A stretch of DNA of 64,000 nt, from assembly GCA_900553685.1 (NCBI GenBank), contig USEI01000003.1, forward strand, positions 1-64,000, written 5' to 3'. The notes beneath the pieces were generated by a model, which saw only the letters and a program-made list of their open reading frames with translations, had not been told where the DNA came from and searched no databases. Below, one piece after another: positions 8,451 to 18,999 of this stretch. Position numbers and translations under genes: made by a program. The number at the start of each line of letters is the position of its first letter. The first letter of the stretch is position 1. This DNA is from an uncultured Clostridium sp. (GTDB lineage Bacteria; Bacillota; Clostridia; TANB77; CAG-508).

Positions 8451-9818
8451 CTATTTTAAACCTAAATATTTCATAGCATCTATGATATTTTTCACACCTA
8501 TTATATCTAATTTGAATTTTTCTTTCAATAGTTTTTTATTACTTTCTGGAATTATACATGTTTTATATCCTAACTTTTCCGCTTCTTTTATACGTTTTTC
8601 AATCATATTAATACTTCTTACTTCTCCTGTTAATCCCACTTCTCCAATAACAACAACATCTTCTTTTATACTAATATTTTTATAACTTGAAGCAGCAGCA
8701 AGTATAATTCCTAAATCTAAAGCTGGTTCATTAACTTTTATTCCTCCAACCAAATTAATATATACATCTTGTGACCCAAAATTCATTCCGCCTCTTTTTT
8801 CAAGTACTGCCATTAATAAAGTTAATCTATTATAGTCAATTCCATTTGCATTTCTTCTTGGCATTCCAAATACTGTAGGAGTAGAAAGTGCTTGAAGTTC
8901 TAAAACTAAAGCTCTAGTTCCTTCTAAACTTACTACTATTACTGAACCTGCGGGATTTCCATCTCTTTCGGAAATTAATAATTCAGAAGGATTTTCAATT
9001 TCTACTAAACCTTTATCTTGCATTTCAAACATTCCGATTTCATTTGTTGACCCAAATCTATTTTTAACTCCACGCAAAATTCTATATGAAAAATATCTTT
9101 CTCCTTCCAAATATAATACTGTATCTACCATGTGCTCCAAAACTCTAGGTCCAGCTATATTTCCATCTTTGGTAACATGACCAATTATTATAGTTGTTAT
9201 AGCCCTTTGTTTGCACATTTTCATTATTCTTGCAGTAATTTCTCTTACTTGACTAACACTTCCAGCACTCGATGTAATCTCTTCTGAATACATTGTTTGT
9301 ACAGAATCTATTATGACAAATTTAGCTCCTGTCTTTTCTAATTCATTTTCTACATTATCAATATCAGTTTCTGCTAAAAATAATATATTATCATTATTTA
9401 TTCCTAGCCTATCTGCTCTTATTTTTATTTGTTCTGCAGATTCCTCTCCTGAAACATATAAAATTTTGCCATCAACTTTCACATTATTACAGATTTGTAG
9501 AATTAAAGTTGACTTACCAATTCCAGGTTCTCCGCCAAGTAAAGTTAATGAACCTAAAACAAATCCCCCACCTAAAACTCTATCTAATTCACTTACACCC
9601 GTCTTTATTCTATGAGTAGTTTTATGCTCTACTTCATTTAACTTTACAACTTCTGCCCTTGGTCTACTTTTATCTTTTAATACTCCTTTTGTATCTACAA
9701 TAGCTTTTTCCTCAAAAAATGTATTCCATTCTCCACATGCAGGACATTTTCCAAGCCATTTAGTAGACTCATATCCACATGAATTACAAACAAATACTGT
9801 TGCAGTTTTTTTTGCCAT
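8451..9818 (-). CDS. radA: DNA repair protein RadA
   Basis: RadA is a RecA-like helicase-type ATPase that processes branched recombination intermediates. Visible in order are a C4 zinc finger (CNSCGYES...CPACGEW, about residues 10-30), Walker A GGEPGIGKST (about 93-102), the RadA-specific KNRFGS motif (about 250), and a C-terminal Lon-protease-like domain (GGIKVNEPALDLG) from about 330. I start it at the ATG at 9818 (MAKKTATVF): AAAGG is six bases upstream, whereas the ATG at 9824 abuts that site. Cytosolic; about 190 bases separate it from the upstream GH15 gene. Confidence 0.97.
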   Translation of the reverse strand: MAKKTATVFVCNSCGYESTKWLGKCPACGEWNTFFEEKAIVDTKGVLKDKSRPRAEVVKLNEVEHKTTHRIKTGVSELDRVLGGGFVLGSLTLLGGEPGIGKSTLILQICNNVKVDGKILYVSGEESAEQIKIRADRLGINNDNILFLAETDIDNVENELEKTGAKFVIIDSVQTMYSEEITSSAGSVSQVREITARIMKMCKQRAITTIIIGHVTKDGNIAGPRVLEHMVDTVLYLEGERYFSYRILRGVKNRFGSTNEIGMFEMQDKGLVEIENPSELLISERDGNPAGSVIVVSLEGTRALVLELQALSTPTVFGMPRRNANGIDYNRLTLLMAVLEKRGGMNFGSQDVYINLVGGIKVNEPALDLGIILAAASSYKNISIKEDVVVIGEVGLTGEVRSINMIEKRIKEAEKLGYKTCIIPESNKKLLKEKFKLDIIGVKNIIDAMKYLGLK

Positions 9819-9858
9819 ATACATCCTTTCTTTTTTTATAAATTTATTATATATCTTT

Positions 9859-9887
9859 ATAAAATAAATTTATAAAATTTATTTTAT
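9859..9887. repeat. All-AT palindrome between GH15 gene and radA
   Basis: Twelve-base arms (ATAAAATAAATT with AATTTATTTTAT) are separated by five bases; there is no G or C in either arm. It lies downstream of the GH15 gene, where a terminator would be expected, but no clean U-tract follows on the minus strand. It shares ATTTATTTTAT with the longer palindrome at 45195-45233. Confidence 0.5.
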
Positions 9888-10011
9888 AATTCTATTTTAT
9901 GGTTTTATTATTCTTATCATAGAATTTTATTCTTTTTCTATTACTATATATTAATTTATAATATTTTTATTTAAAATTTTCATCTCTATTTTCTGTTTAT
10001 TTTAAGCTATT

Positions 10012-11910
10012 TTATAAAACTCCTTTTTCTATAAGTTTCTCTAGTATTATTATAAACATCGCATGACTCCAAGTAAGACCTATTACCCAACATGGTTTCA
10101 TTGTTTCATTATCAACTTGTTCTCCCAAAAATCCATGTTCTGAAGCAGAGTTTACAACAAAATTAAAACATTTTAAAGCTTCACTAATATTATTTACTTC
10201 TAAATAATACCATGCCATCCATAAAGTTGCAATAGGCCAAGGATTTTTTCCTCCTCTATAACCATCATTTTCATAGCGCAAATATCCACCTGTATAAGTT
10301 CTTATTGTTTCATTTATTCTATCTACTGTATTGCAAATTTTTTCATCTGTATCTGATAACATTTTAAAAGGTACCGCAGTTCCTATAATACTAATATCAA
10401 TTTTTTTATCTATAAAATTTCTTACAAAAGATTTTCTCTCTTCATTATAGAAATTATTTAAACAATAAGCTTTTATATCTATTGCTAATTTTTTTAATTT
10501 TGCTATTTGCTCATCTATAAGTTCAATTTTAGAAACATTGTCTGCATATTCTTCTTTTAAAACATTATATATTGATACCATTGCTGAAAAAGCAGCATAA
10601 ATACTTGATATAGAATATAAAGACACCCCTTCAAATTCTTCCCATAAATCATAACTTTTAGGGAGTTTTTGTTTTTCATTTAATAAATCATCAATATATC
10701 CTTCTAAAAACTCAACTCCATCTTCTAACATTCTTAAATTTTCTTTTAAGAAATTTACACTTTTACATACCTTATAATGTGCATAACTACCAAATATAAC
10801 ACTTGCTGTTTCATCAATTTGATATCCCCAACATGGAGCAAGCCTACCATCTGTAAAAAATCTCTGTTCCCACATTCCATTTCTACTCTGGGTCATCTTA
10901 CAAAATTCTGAATAAAATTTTTCTGATATATCGTTCATTCCAATAACGTCTAATGCCTCTGTTATAAATACAGCATCTCTAGGCCAGCAATAAGAATATC
11001 TTCCGCAAAATGTTTTAAATTCATCAACTTCAATTCCAGCAGAAATTCCTCCTGTTTGCTCATTAACTAGAAGTGGTAATAATAAAATGGTTCTACTATA
11101 AATTTTTTTAATTTCATTACTATAATTTCTATTTAGAATATCTAAAGTATCATGATCTTTTAAATACTTTATCCAATATTCTTTTGTATCTTCTTCGATT
11201 TTTTCTATATCAAATCTCTTTATTCTATCTATTTCACTATCTATATTACTTAAAATGTTCATCTCGTTATTTTTAAATATAGTTACAAATAATGTTAATG
11301 TAGCTTCTTCTCCAGGTTTTAGTATACTAATATCATAACTTATTGCTGAATCTGGTGACATTCCAATATAATCTTTTCCTTGAATTTTTCCAGTATAAAA
11401 ATTATTTGAAACACTATTTATTTGACTACTTAATAACTTTTCCTTTGAAAAAGTACAAATAGAAAAATCGTGATTATATTGAATTAACGCATTTTCCTTT
11501 ACATATCCGCTAGTATCATTATTAATATCTGTAATTATTTTTGAATATACTAGAAAATTAATATTTAAATCAATTTCATTATCATTTCTTATAACATATT
11601 TTTTTATTAAAACTTTTTCATTTATTGGAATAAAATCTGTCTGAGAAATATTTACTTTAAAATAATTATTAAATATTTCTGTTTGTAAAATATTAGTATT
11701 TGGTAAGTACTTCTGAGAATAAACATTATTAATATCATCATGCAAATAAATAATTTGTGAATCATTAACTTTTATTCCTATATGAAAAAATTCTAAAAAT
11801 TGTTTATAATCTGCAGCACCATATAATAGTCTTATCATCTCTCCAGTTTTAGTAAAACTTGCTTTTATTTTTTGATTTCCTACAACACTATCATTAAAAT
11901 ATTTATTCAT
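10012..11910 (-). CDS. Glycoside hydrolase family 15 (glucoamylase/trehalase-like)
   Basis: This cytosolic enzyme (no signal peptide) should cleave alpha-linked glucose from glycogen-like oligosaccharides or trehalose. Residues 1-240 form the beta-sandwich N-domain typical of prokaryotic GH15; the (alpha/alpha)6 barrel follows. The signatures are RYSYCWPRDAVFITEAL (about 304-320), YDLWEEFEG (420-428) carrying the putative general acid Glu, GGKNPWPIATLWMAWYYLE (553-571), GEQ (596-598) with the likely catalytic base and CWVIGLTWSHAM near the end. Length 632 is normal. It lies 14 bases after a beta-CASP nuclease gene. Substrate preference cannot be read from sequence. Confidence 0.9.
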   Translation of the reverse strand: MNKYFNDSVVGNQKIKASFTKTGEMIRLLYGAADYKQFLEFFHIGIKVNDSQIIYLHDDINNVYSQKYLPNTNILQTEIFNNYFKVNISQTDFIPINEKVLIKKYVIRNDNEIDLNINFLVYSKIITDINNDTSGYVKENALIQYNHDFSICTFSKEKLLSSQINSVSNNFYTGKIQGKDYIGMSPDSAISYDISILKPGEEATLTLFVTIFKNNEMNILSNIDSEIDRIKRFDIEKIEEDTKEYWIKYLKDHDTLDILNRNYSNEIKKIYSRTILLLPLLVNEQTGGISAGIEVDEFKTFCGRYSYCWPRDAVFITEALDVIGMNDISEKFYSEFCKMTQSRNGMWEQRFFTDGRLAPCWGYQIDETASVIFGSYAHYKVCKSVNFLKENLRMLEDGVEFLEGYIDDLLNEKQKLPKSYDLWEEFEGVSLYSISSIYAAFSAMVSIYNVLKEEYADNVSKIELIDEQIAKLKKLAIDIKAYCLNNFYNEERKSFVRNFIDKKIDISIIGTAVPFKMLSDTDEKICNTVDRINETIRTYTGGYLRYENDGYRGGKNPWPIATLWMAWYYLEVNNISEALKCFNFVVNSASEHGFLGEQVDNETMKPCWVIGLTWSHAMFIIILEKLIEKGVL

Positions 11911-11923
11911 CTGTATATTACTC

Positions 11924-13570
11924 CTATTTCATCAAACTTTGGATTTGTTTTTGTATATCTTTTACTCTTTCTTCTAAATTTCTTAAATCATTATCATTTG
12001 TATCAAGGTATTGTTTCATAATAACATTTTCTATATCTGCAATATTTTCCTTTAATGCTTCTATTCTATCTAATAAATCTACACGTCTAAATTCTTTTCT
12101 ATATAACTCAATTTCTTTTGTTTGTTCTAATAATTTTGGAGTTTCTTCTAATTCGAAACTATCACCAAAATTTGGTATTATTACTTTACATTCACTAGTT
12201 TGCTCAATTTTTTCTTTTAATTCCAATTGACCTTCTGGCTCTCCATGAACTAAAAATACGTGTTTTGGAGGATTTGTAAATGAATATATAAAATTCAAAA
12301 GCCAAGTTTGATCAGCATGTCCAGAATATCCTTCAATATATTCAACTCTTGCATTTACTGCAATTTCTTCTCCAAATATTTTTACTTTTTTAGCACCTTC
12401 TACAATACTTCTTCCCAAAGTCCCCGGTGCTTGGTAACCAACAAATAAAATAGTACTCTTTGGATTCCACAAATTATGTTTTAAATGATGTTTTATTCTT
12501 CCCACATCACACATTCCACTTGCAGAAAGTATTATTGCAGGTCTTGTATCTTGGTTTAAAGCCTTTGATTCTTCAGCTGTTTGAGTAAATTGTAAACCAT
12601 TAAATTCTAATGGATTATCTCCTCTTTTTATTTTTTCTTGTATCTCATCTTCAAATAAATCCACATTTTTCTTAAATACTTCTGTTGCCGAAATTGCAAG
12701 AGGACTATCTACATAAACTGGTACTTTCATAAGTGTTTCATATTTTCTTGCAAATTCTTCATCTTGACCAAACTCTTCTTTTAGTTTATCTATCTCATAT
12801 AATATTTCCTGAGTTCTACCTACTGCAAAAGATGGAATTATTACTCTTCCTCCATTATCTAAAGTTTCAGAAACAATATCTAAAAACATTTTTGCTTTAT
12901 CATCATTTCTGATATGTAGCCTATTTCCATAAGTAGATTCCATAACAAGATAATCTGCATTACTAATCATTGTTGGAGAATCTAAAAGTGGTAAATCATT
13001 ATTTCCTAAATCTCCTGTAAATACAATCTTTTTGGTTTTTCCATCTTCTGTTACCCATACTTCAATAATACTAGATCCAAGCATATGTCCAGCATCATTA
13101 AAACGAACACTAATATTATCATCTATTTCTACAATATCATCATAGTCCACTGGTTTAAAAATTTCTAAGCATTTATATGCATCTTCTGCTGTATATAGTG
13201 GTGGTAAAGCTTTCTCACCTTGTCTTATTCTTTTTTTATTTTTCCAAACAACTTCAACCTCTTGTATATGTCCACTATCTGGAAGCATTATTCCACAAAG
13301 ATCACAAGTTGCTTTTGTTGCATATATGTTTCCTCTAAATCCTTCATTATAAAGTTTAGGTATTCTTCCTGAATGATCTATATGAGCATGTGTTAATAAC
13401 ATAAAATCTATACTATTTACATCATATAAAAATGGATCTGAATTTTCAAACTCCTCTGTTACTTTTCCTTGATACATACCACAATCTACTAAAAATTTTT
13501 TTCCCGCAGCTTCTACTAAAAAATTAGATCCTGTTACAGTTTTTGCAGCTCCTAAAAAAGTTATTTTCAT
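11924..13570 (-). CDS. Metallo-beta-lactamase/beta-CASP RNA nuclease
   Basis: This belongs to the CPSF73/RNase J-like superfamily of two-zinc ribonucleases. The MBL motif HAHIDHSG is at residues 61-68 and the later histidine motif DAGHMLGSS is about residue 163; FTGDLGNND and ESTYGNRLH follow. The beta-CASP insertion carries SASGMCDVGRIKHHL, and the RMMBL part ends with GYSGHADQ and VHGEPEG. A C-terminal coiled extension (about residues 495-548) ends the protein. It is shorter and more compact than RNase J, resembling stand-alone MBL-fold RNA-metabolising hydrolases. It sits between the unknown 505-aa gene and the GH15 gene with gaps of 13-25 bases, so the three are probably one transcript. 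Confidence 0.93.
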   Translation of the reverse strand: MKITFLGAAKTVTGSNFLVEAAGKKFLVDCGMYQGKVTEEFENSDPFLYDVNSIDFMLLTHAHIDHSGRIPKLYNEGFRGNIYATKATCDLCGIMLPDSGHIQEVEVVWKNKKRIRQGEKALPPLYTAEDAYKCLEIFKPVDYDDIVEIDDNISVRFNDAGHMLGSSIIEVWVTEDGKTKKIVFTGDLGNNDLPLLDSPTMISNADYLVMESTYGNRLHIRNDDKAKMFLDIVSETLDNGGRVIIPSFAVGRTQEILYEIDKLKEEFGQDEEFARKYETLMKVPVYVDSPLAISATEVFKKNVDLFEDEIQEKIKRGDNPLEFNGLQFTQTAEESKALNQDTRPAIILSASGMCDVGRIKHHLKHNLWNPKSTILFVGYQAPGTLGRSIVEGAKKVKIFGEEIAVNARVEYIEGYSGHADQTWLLNFIYSFTNPPKHVFLVHGEPEGQLELKEKIEQTSECKVIIPNFGDSFELEETPKLLEQTKEIELYRKEFRRVDLLDRIEALKENIADIENVIMKQYLDTNDNDLRNLEERVKDIQKQIQSLMK

Positions 13571-13594
13571 AAAACTCCTCCTTAAAAAATCTTT

Positions 13595-15112
13595 TTAATT
13601 AAATAATTTTATTTTTCTTTTTTTTCTAACTTCTAAAGTCTCATTTGAAACTTTTATTCTTTTTCTACCTTGTTTTTCAAAAACATCCTTATCATATACT
13701 TTTATAATTAAACCTTGTTTATCCTCATCAAAATATAATTTTATTTCTTCTAAATTTATAATTCTTGTACTTAAAGCATATTTTATAATTTCATAATTCA
13801 AATTAATATCCATACTTATTATTTTAAGAGCACCCAATTTGCAAAGCATAGTTACAGCTTTTTTTAAAACTTTATCTAACATATTGTCTAAAATTTCAAT
13901 GTCTGAAATTTTAGTATTTTCATTTATATAAAGATTTTTATAATATCTTATTTCATAAACAATATCAACAATTTCATCTCTGTTTTTCATTTTATTTAAT
14001 TTTTTACCTAAAAAATATATGAATTCCTTTTGAAAATCTATTAATACTTCTTCCAAATTTTCTTTTGATTTATATATTTGAGATGCTAATTCTAAATTTT
14101 GCTTTTCTGCTAAAAAATTAGTTGGTTTCAATAAATCTATGATATTTGTAACCTCATAAAAATTTTTTTCTCTCTCATTTTCTAACATTTTTCTATACTG
14201 TCTTAAATTTTTTATTTTATTATTTTTATTTAGATAAACTTTGCTAAATTCTTTCTCTAATAATTTTGAATTATCTAATATTAGATCAATCTTTTTCAAT
14301 TTTTTTTCAATTTTTTCTTTTTTTAAATTTAAATTTGCAAAAAATTTTTCTTTATCTTGCATATCTTTTAATTTCTTTAAATTTAATTTTATTTTTGTTT
14401 TTAATTCTTCTTTAGCTTTTCCAGAAGTTGAGTAATATAAAGCCTTATATAAGGCTTTCAAATATTTATCATTTCCTGTAAAAATTTTTATATAATTTTT
14501 ACATTCTTTTAAAAAATCTCTTCTAGTAGAGCCATATATTCTCCACTCATATAAGAATTTTTCACCTAAAATAACTAATAAATTCTGATAAATTAAATTG
14601 TCTATAAAATTAAAATTTTTTTCATGTATTTCGTCCCAAGACCATCCACTAAAATCTCTTAATATTTCGATATTATTTAAATTATAACCATTTACCAAAG
14701 AATTTTGAAAAATTTCTTTAAACATAAAATTTGAATTAATATAAAAATACTTTGGGGAAATATCCGAAATAGCATACAAAAAAGCATTTTCTGTTGGATA
14801 TGCTAATATACTTCTTTCTTTTTCATTTGTTAATGCTATCACATTGTTGTCTATAAGCATTTTAGCCTGATTAGAATCAGGCTCTACAGTTTTTATATTA
14901 TCACAATACAAACGTATTATTTCTATTATTTCATTTAAAAAGTCTTCTTTACTTCTAACACATCTTTTAACTTCTTTAAAATCTACATAAGAAATTTCTA
15001 ATTTATAAATCATGCTAAACAAAAGACTTTTGATAGAAGAAGAAAAATATTTATTATCTAAAATCTTTTCAAGTTCACTATTATAATCTTTTAGTTTAGA
15101 AAATAAACCCAA
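13595..15112 (-). CDS. Hypothetical cytosolic protein, 505 aa, no recognised family
   Basis: I do not recognise this protein. It has no signal or membrane segment and is Lys/Asn/Leu-rich. A mostly helical N-terminal half includes GWSWDEIHEKNFNFIDNLIY; a long heptad-like coiled coil covers about residues 235-340 (KIKLNLKKLKDMQDKEKF and following); the C-terminal third ends with beta-like stretches and a basic tail ETLEVRKKRKIKLFN. It lies 24 bases after ftsK and 24 bases before the beta-CASP gene, suggesting co-transcription with DNA/RNA-handling proteins. Spacing, ribosome site (AAAGAAAAATTGGG region) and codon use are ordinary for this genome. Confidence 0.65.
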   Translation of the reverse strand: MGLFSKLKDYNSELEKILDNKYFSSSIKSLLFSMIYKLEISYVDFKEVKRCVRSKEDFLNEIIEIIRLYCDNIKTVEPDSNQAKMLIDNNVIALTNEKERSILAYPTENAFLYAISDISPKYFYINSNFMFKEIFQNSLVNGYNLNNIEILRDFSGWSWDEIHEKNFNFIDNLIYQNLLVILGEKFLYEWRIYGSTRRDFLKECKNYIKIFTGNDKYLKALYKALYYSTSGKAKEELKTKIKLNLKKLKDMQDKEKFFANLNLKKEKIEKKLKKIDLILDNSKLLEKEFSKVYLNKNNKIKNLRQYRKMLENEREKNFYEVTNIIDLLKPTNFLAEKQNLELASQIYKSKENLEEVLIDFQKEFIYFLGKKLNKMKNRDEIVDIVYEIRYYKNLYINENTKISDIEILDNMLDKVLKKAVTMLCKLGALKIISMDINLNYEIIKYALSTRIINLEEIKLYFDEDKQGLIIKVYDKDVFEKQGRKRIKVSNETLEVRKKRKIKLFN

Positions 15113-15136
15113 TTTTTCTTTCCTCCTATCTAGATT

Positions 15137-17638
15137 TTAATTTTCTTCTGATGCTTCATTATCTTGTGGTGGTGTTGCCATTTTTAGTTCATTTAATCTA
15201 TCCATTGTTATTAAAACTTTCCTTGGCTTACTACCTTCATAACCTGATATTATTCCTCTTGCTTCCATTTGATCTATAATTCTACCAGCCCTTGCATAAC
15301 CTACTTTAAATTTTCTTTGTATAAATGAAGTTGATGCTTGTCCAACTTCAACAACAACATCAATAGCATCCATTAATAATGGATCTGTATCATCTTCTTC
15401 AGCTTCTTTTTCTATTTGTCCATCTGATTTATTTGATTTCTCTATTTCTTCAAGAATATCTTCATTATAAGATGCTACTCCATTAGATTTTACAAAATCA
15501 ACTATTTTTTCTACTTCATTGTCAGATACAAAAGCCCCTTGTACTCTAAGTGGTTTAGAAGCACTTGCAGGATAGAAAAGCATATCTCCTTTTCCTAAAA
15601 GCTTTTCAGCTCCCACTTGGTCTAATATAGTTCTAGAATCTATTTGAGAAGATACGGCAAATGCAATTCTTGAAGGAATGTTAGCTTTAATTAAACCTGT
15701 AATAACATCAACTGATGGTCTTTGAGTAGCTATTACTAAATGCATTCCAGCTGCTCTTGCTTTTTGAGCCAATCTACAAATAGACTCTTCTACTTCTTTT
15801 GCAGCTACCATCATTAAATCTGCAAGCTCATCTATAATAATAACTATTTGTGGCAATTTTCCAGCTGTTCCATCTGTTTCATGCTCTATCACTGCATTAT
15901 ATCCTTTTAAATCTCTAACACCTTTTTCCGCAAAAAGATTATATCTATTATCCATTTCTTGTACCGCCCAAGCAAGTGCACCTGCTGCTTTTCTTGGATC
16001 TGTAACGACTGGAATTAAAAGATGAGGTATTCCATTATAAACAGATAATTCTACTACTTTTGGATCAACCATAACAAGTTTTACTTCACTTGGTTTTGCA
16101 TTATATATAAAACTTGTTATTACTGTATTAATACATACTGATTTTCCTGAACCTGTTGAACCAGCTATAAGAACATGAGGCATTTTAGCAATATCAGCTA
16201 AAACTATATTTCCTGCTACATCCTTTCCTAATGCAACTGTTAATTTTGATTTATTATTTTCAAATTCATCACTTTCTATTACATCTCTTAAAGGAACTGA
16301 TTCTTTTTCTTTATTAGGTATTTCTATTCCTACAGCTTGTTTTCCTGGAATTGGAGCTTCAATTCTTATACTTTCTGCAGCTAAATTTAGTGCTATATCA
16401 TCTGCTAAATTTGCAATTTTACTTACTCTTACACCTTCAGCCGGTTTTAATTCATATCTTGTTATAGCTGGACCTACAGAAATATTTTCTACTTTAGCAG
16501 AAACTCCAAAACTATGAAGTGTTCTTTGCAATTGGGTTGCTTTTTCTGTTAAAGCTTTTGCACCAGTTTTACTTGTTTTTTTAGAATTTTTTGCAAGAAT
16601 TGAAACAGGCGGATATTCGTAATTTTCATCTTCTATTGATATTGTGTGTTCAAGTTGCAAAACAGCCTTTGTTTTACTTTCTTTTTGTTCTTCTTCAACA
16701 GTAAATAAGTTATCTTCATTAAGATTTTTACTGTGTTCTGCTTCAGCTTGTTTTGCAGTATTTTTATATATATTTGCTTCTATAACATCCGGATTTGATT
16801 TCTGTTCTTCATTATCTTTAGTTCTTTTTCTACCAAATAATCCAAATTTTGATTTCTGTTCTTTAATTTCTGATGGAGATTCATTATTTAAATTTATTGT
16901 AATCTCATCTTCATCTATACTAGTTTGTATATCATTAATCTTTTTATTATTTCTTGAATTATTATTCTCTATTTCAAGACTATTACTAGAATTTCTCATA
17001 TTTTCTCGTCTTGCCATTCTTTGTTCTCTTCTTGAAAGAAGGGCTTCTTCTCTTTCTTCTCGCCTTGCATACATTTCATCCATAATATCAAGCATAATTT
17101 CTGATGGATGAAGTCCAAAAGTAAATACACAAAGTACAACAACTACTCCTGCAGTTGCAACTGCAGCTCCAAACATACCCAATAATTTAATTAAAGGATA
17201 TGCTATAACAGCCCCTACTGTTCCTCCTCCTATGTTTTTTACACCTAAATCATAAGATGCTTCAATAATATCTTTAAATTCCAAATCAGCATTTATTGTG
17301 CCTTTTGATATTTCATAAATTGACATTGTTGCCGCAATACAAGAAAGTAAAACAATATATTGTATTAATTTAGAAGTAATATAACTTCTATCATCTTTTG
17401 CAACACATATAGCTAAAATCATAAATCCTATCGGAATTATATATTTTATAAATCCAATTATTCCTCCAAGTGCTGGACTTAAAATTTCACCTATTGCCCC
17501 TTTTTCTCCATAAATTAAAACAAATAATAATATGCTAACTATAAAAAGTAAAATTACTGCTAAGTCTATATTAACACTGCTTTTTCTTTTATTATTAACT
17601 TTTTTATTAGTATTCGCTTTTTTTCTCTTTCTTCCCAA
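15137..17638 (-). CDS. ftsK: DNA translocase FtsK/SpoIIIE
   Basis: FtsK is a membrane-bound, septum-located DNA pump that clears chromosome from the division plane. The N-terminus holds about four to five membrane helices (residues 24-175). A low-complexity charged linker (about 190-350) follows. The motor has GSTGSGKS (Walker A, about 495) and [12 protein letters not shown] (Walker B). A C-terminal gamma winged helix ([18 protein letters not shown]) reads DNA polarity sequences. Length 833 is typical of Firmicutes. It follows the coiled-coil gene at 17747 but is separated from it by an intrinsic terminator, so it probably has its own promoter. It could serve as the SpoIIIE of a sporulating cell; sequence alone does not separate the two roles. 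Confidence 0.96.
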   Translation of the reverse strand: MGRKRKKANTNKKVNNKRKSSVNIDLAVILLFIVSILLFVLIYGEKGAIGEILSPALGGIIGFIKYIIPIGFMILAICVAKDDRSYITSKLIQYIVLLSCIAATMSIYEISKGTINADLEFKDIIEASYDLGVKNIGGGTVGAVIAYPLIKLLGMFGAAVATAGVVVVLCVFTFGLHPSEIMLDIMDEMYARREEREEALLSRREQRMARRENMRNSSNSLEIENNNSRNNKKINDIQTSIDEDEITINLNNESPSEIKEQKSKFGLFGRKRTKDNEEQKSNPDVIEANIYKNTAKQAEAEHSKNLNEDNLFTVEEEQKESKTKAVLQLEHTISIEDENYEYPPVSILAKNSKKTSKTGAKALTEKATQLQRTLHSFGVSAKVENISVGPAITRYELKPAEGVRVSKIANLADDIALNLAAESIRIEAPIPGKQAVGIEIPNKEKESVPLRDVIESDEFENNKSKLTVALGKDVAGNIVLADIAKMPHVLIAGSTGSGKSVCINTVITSFIYNAKPSEVKLVMVDPKVVELSVYNGIPHLLIPVVTDPRKAAGALAWAVQEMDNRYNLFAEKGVRDLKGYNAVIEHETDGTAGKLPQIVIIIDELADLMMVAAKEVEESICRLAQKARAAGMHLVIATQRPSVDVITGLIKANIPSRIAFAVSSQIDSRTILDQVGAEKLLGKGDMLFYPASASKPLRVQGAFVSDNEVEKIVDFVKSNGVASYNEDILEEIEKSNKSDGQIEKEAEEDDTDPLLMDAIDVVVEVGQASTSFIQRKFKVGYARAGRIIDQMEARGIISGYEGSKPRKVLITMDRLNELKMATPPQDNEASEEN

Positions 17639-17684
17639 AGTTATTTCCTCCTAAAATATAAAAAACTCCATTAGCTTAATTAGC

Positions 17685-17740
17685 AAAAAATGGAGCACAT
17701 AAATATTTCAAACAATTAAAAATTTTAAATGTGCTCCAAA
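17685..17740 (-). terminator. Intrinsic terminator of the rsmD/coiled-coil gene pair
   Basis: TGGAGCACAT (17691-17700) pairs perfectly with ATGTGCTCCA (17729-17738), with a 28-base AT-rich loop. On the minus strand the stem is followed by TTTTTT (17690-17685). It starts eight bases after the stop of the gene at 17747. Confidence 0.8.
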
Positions 17741-17746
17741 TTTATT

Positions 17747-18226
17747 CTATTTAAGTTCCTTTCTATTATTTTGAATTGTTTCTAGTGCATTTTGAATTGT
17801 CATTTCCACACCACTAAGAGTTTTTCCAAGTTCCATCATATTGTTTTCAATATTTGCTAAAATTCCATCTACATAAGTATTTGTTCCTTGTGTAATTTCT
17901 CTATACATTTCATTTGCATCAGCAATAATCTCTGTTTTCTTATCATATGCTTTTTTAGTTATTTCATGTTCATCTATCATAGAAATTATTCTGTTTTCAG
18001 CTTCTTTTACAATATCATCAGCATCTTTTTGAGCTTCTGCAATTATTCTTTCTCTTTCTTCTTTTATCCATTTAGCCTGTTTTAATTCATCAGGTAATTT
18101 TAATCTTATTTCTTTTATTATATCTAAAAATTGATCTTTTTCAATTATACTTTTTTCGGTAAATGGCACAGTTCTACTTCTTTCCAAAATATCTTCTAAA
18201 GTTTCTAGCAATGCAAAGATTTCCAT
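17747..18226 (-). CDS. Coiled-coil protein resembling V/F-ATPase stalk or DivIVA-like proteins
   Basis: This 159-residue protein has no membrane segment and is dominated by heptad helices; the central part (KEERERIIAEAQKDADDIVKEA, about residues 53-74, described here only as a charged Ala/Glu/Lys helix) resembles the stator-like coiled coils of ATPase subunits and of DivIVA. It begins MEIFALLETLEDILERS. It sits three bases after rsmD, within a neighbourhood of division genes (ftsK, divIVA, sepF), so a role in cell-envelope or division scaffolding is a reasonable inference. I cannot name the family. Confidence 0.6.
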   Translation of the reverse strand: MEIFALLETLEDILERSRTVPFTEKSIIEKDQFLDIIKEIRLKLPDELKQAKWIKEERERIIAEAQKDADDIVKEAENRIISMIDEHEITKKAYDKKTEIIADANEMYREITQGTNTYVDGILANIENNMMELGKTLSGVEMTIQNALETIQNNRKELK

Positions 18227-18229
18227 CTT

Positions 18230-18790
18230 TTACCCCTTTCGATTTAAAAATAGGAGATATACTCTTCCGTATTTTTTGATATCTTTTATATCAATATCTT
18301 TTGTATCCAAATTTGATATTACTTTTTCTTTGTTGTCTGTTTCTATAATAATTGTTCCATCTTCTGTTAATAAATCATACTTAATTATAATTTCAGTAGC
18401 GTCTTCAGCAAAATTTGTTTCATAAGGTGGATCTAGGAAAATAATATTAAATCTAAAATTTTCTTGATTCAATCTTTCTAAAGCTTTTCTATAATCACAA
18501 TTTAATACTACTGCTTTATCAGAATTTCTAGTTTTTTCTATATTTTGTTTTATTACTTTTATTGCCTCTTTTGAATTGTCACACATAACTGATTTTTTAG
18601 CACCTCTACTTAGAGCTTCTAATGCAAGTGCACCACTTCCTGAAAATAAATCTAATATTTTAGCATCTATTAAATCATAATTTATTTTAGAAAAAAGCGC
18701 TTCTTTTACTCTGTCTAAGGTAGGTCTTGTATTTAGTCCCTCTAAAGTAAAAAGTTTTGTTCCTCTGTTGGTTCCACTTATAATCCTCAT
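18230..18790 (-). CDS. rsmD: 16S rRNA (guanine-N2)-methyltransferase RsmD
   Basis: RsmD methylates G966 (E. coli numbering) of 16S rRNA. At 186 residues it has the usual length. It starts MRIISGTNRGTKLFTLEG, shows the SAM-binding LDLFSGSGALALEALSRG (about residues 45-62) and the catalytic DPPYE (about 120). In many Firmicutes it neighbours coaD; here the next gene is a coiled-coil protein three bases downstream and coaD is not in the window. Confidence 0.96.
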   Translation of the reverse strand: MRIISGTNRGTKLFTLEGLNTRPTLDRVKEALFSKINYDLIDAKILDLFSGSGALALEALSRGAKKSVMCDNSKEAIKVIKQNIEKTRNSDKAVVLNCDYRKALERLNQENFRFNIIFLDPPYETNFAEDATEIIIKYDLLTEDGTIIIETDNKEKVISNLDTKDIDIKDIKKYGRVYLLFLNRKG

Positions 18791-18956
18791 TTGTCTCCTA
18801 TATACACTAATTATATTATATATCTATTTTATTCCAAAAAACTAATAAGTCAATAATATTAACTCAATTGTAATACATACTTAATTTTTTTGTAATATTT
18901 TAAACCTGCTTATTCTATACACTTTTAAGATTTTTATCATATATAATACAATCATA

Positions 18957-18983
18957 CAAAAAGAGATGCTAGTTTAGCATCCC
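18957..18983 (-). terminator. Intrinsic terminator after divIVA
   Basis: GATGCTA (18965-18971) pairs with TAGCATC (18975-18981) around a three-base loop, and the minus-strand transcript then reads CTCTTTTTG. It lies 17 bases after the divIVA stop and closes the sepF-divIVA transcript. Confidence 0.82.
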
Positions 18984-18999
18984 TCAAATTTTATTATTT

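Noticed and set aside
16644..17111. Plus-strand ORF of 155 codons inside ftsK
   Set aside because: It is antisense to the FtsK linker, low-complexity and lacks a ribosome site; the sense protein has clear FtsK domains on both sides.
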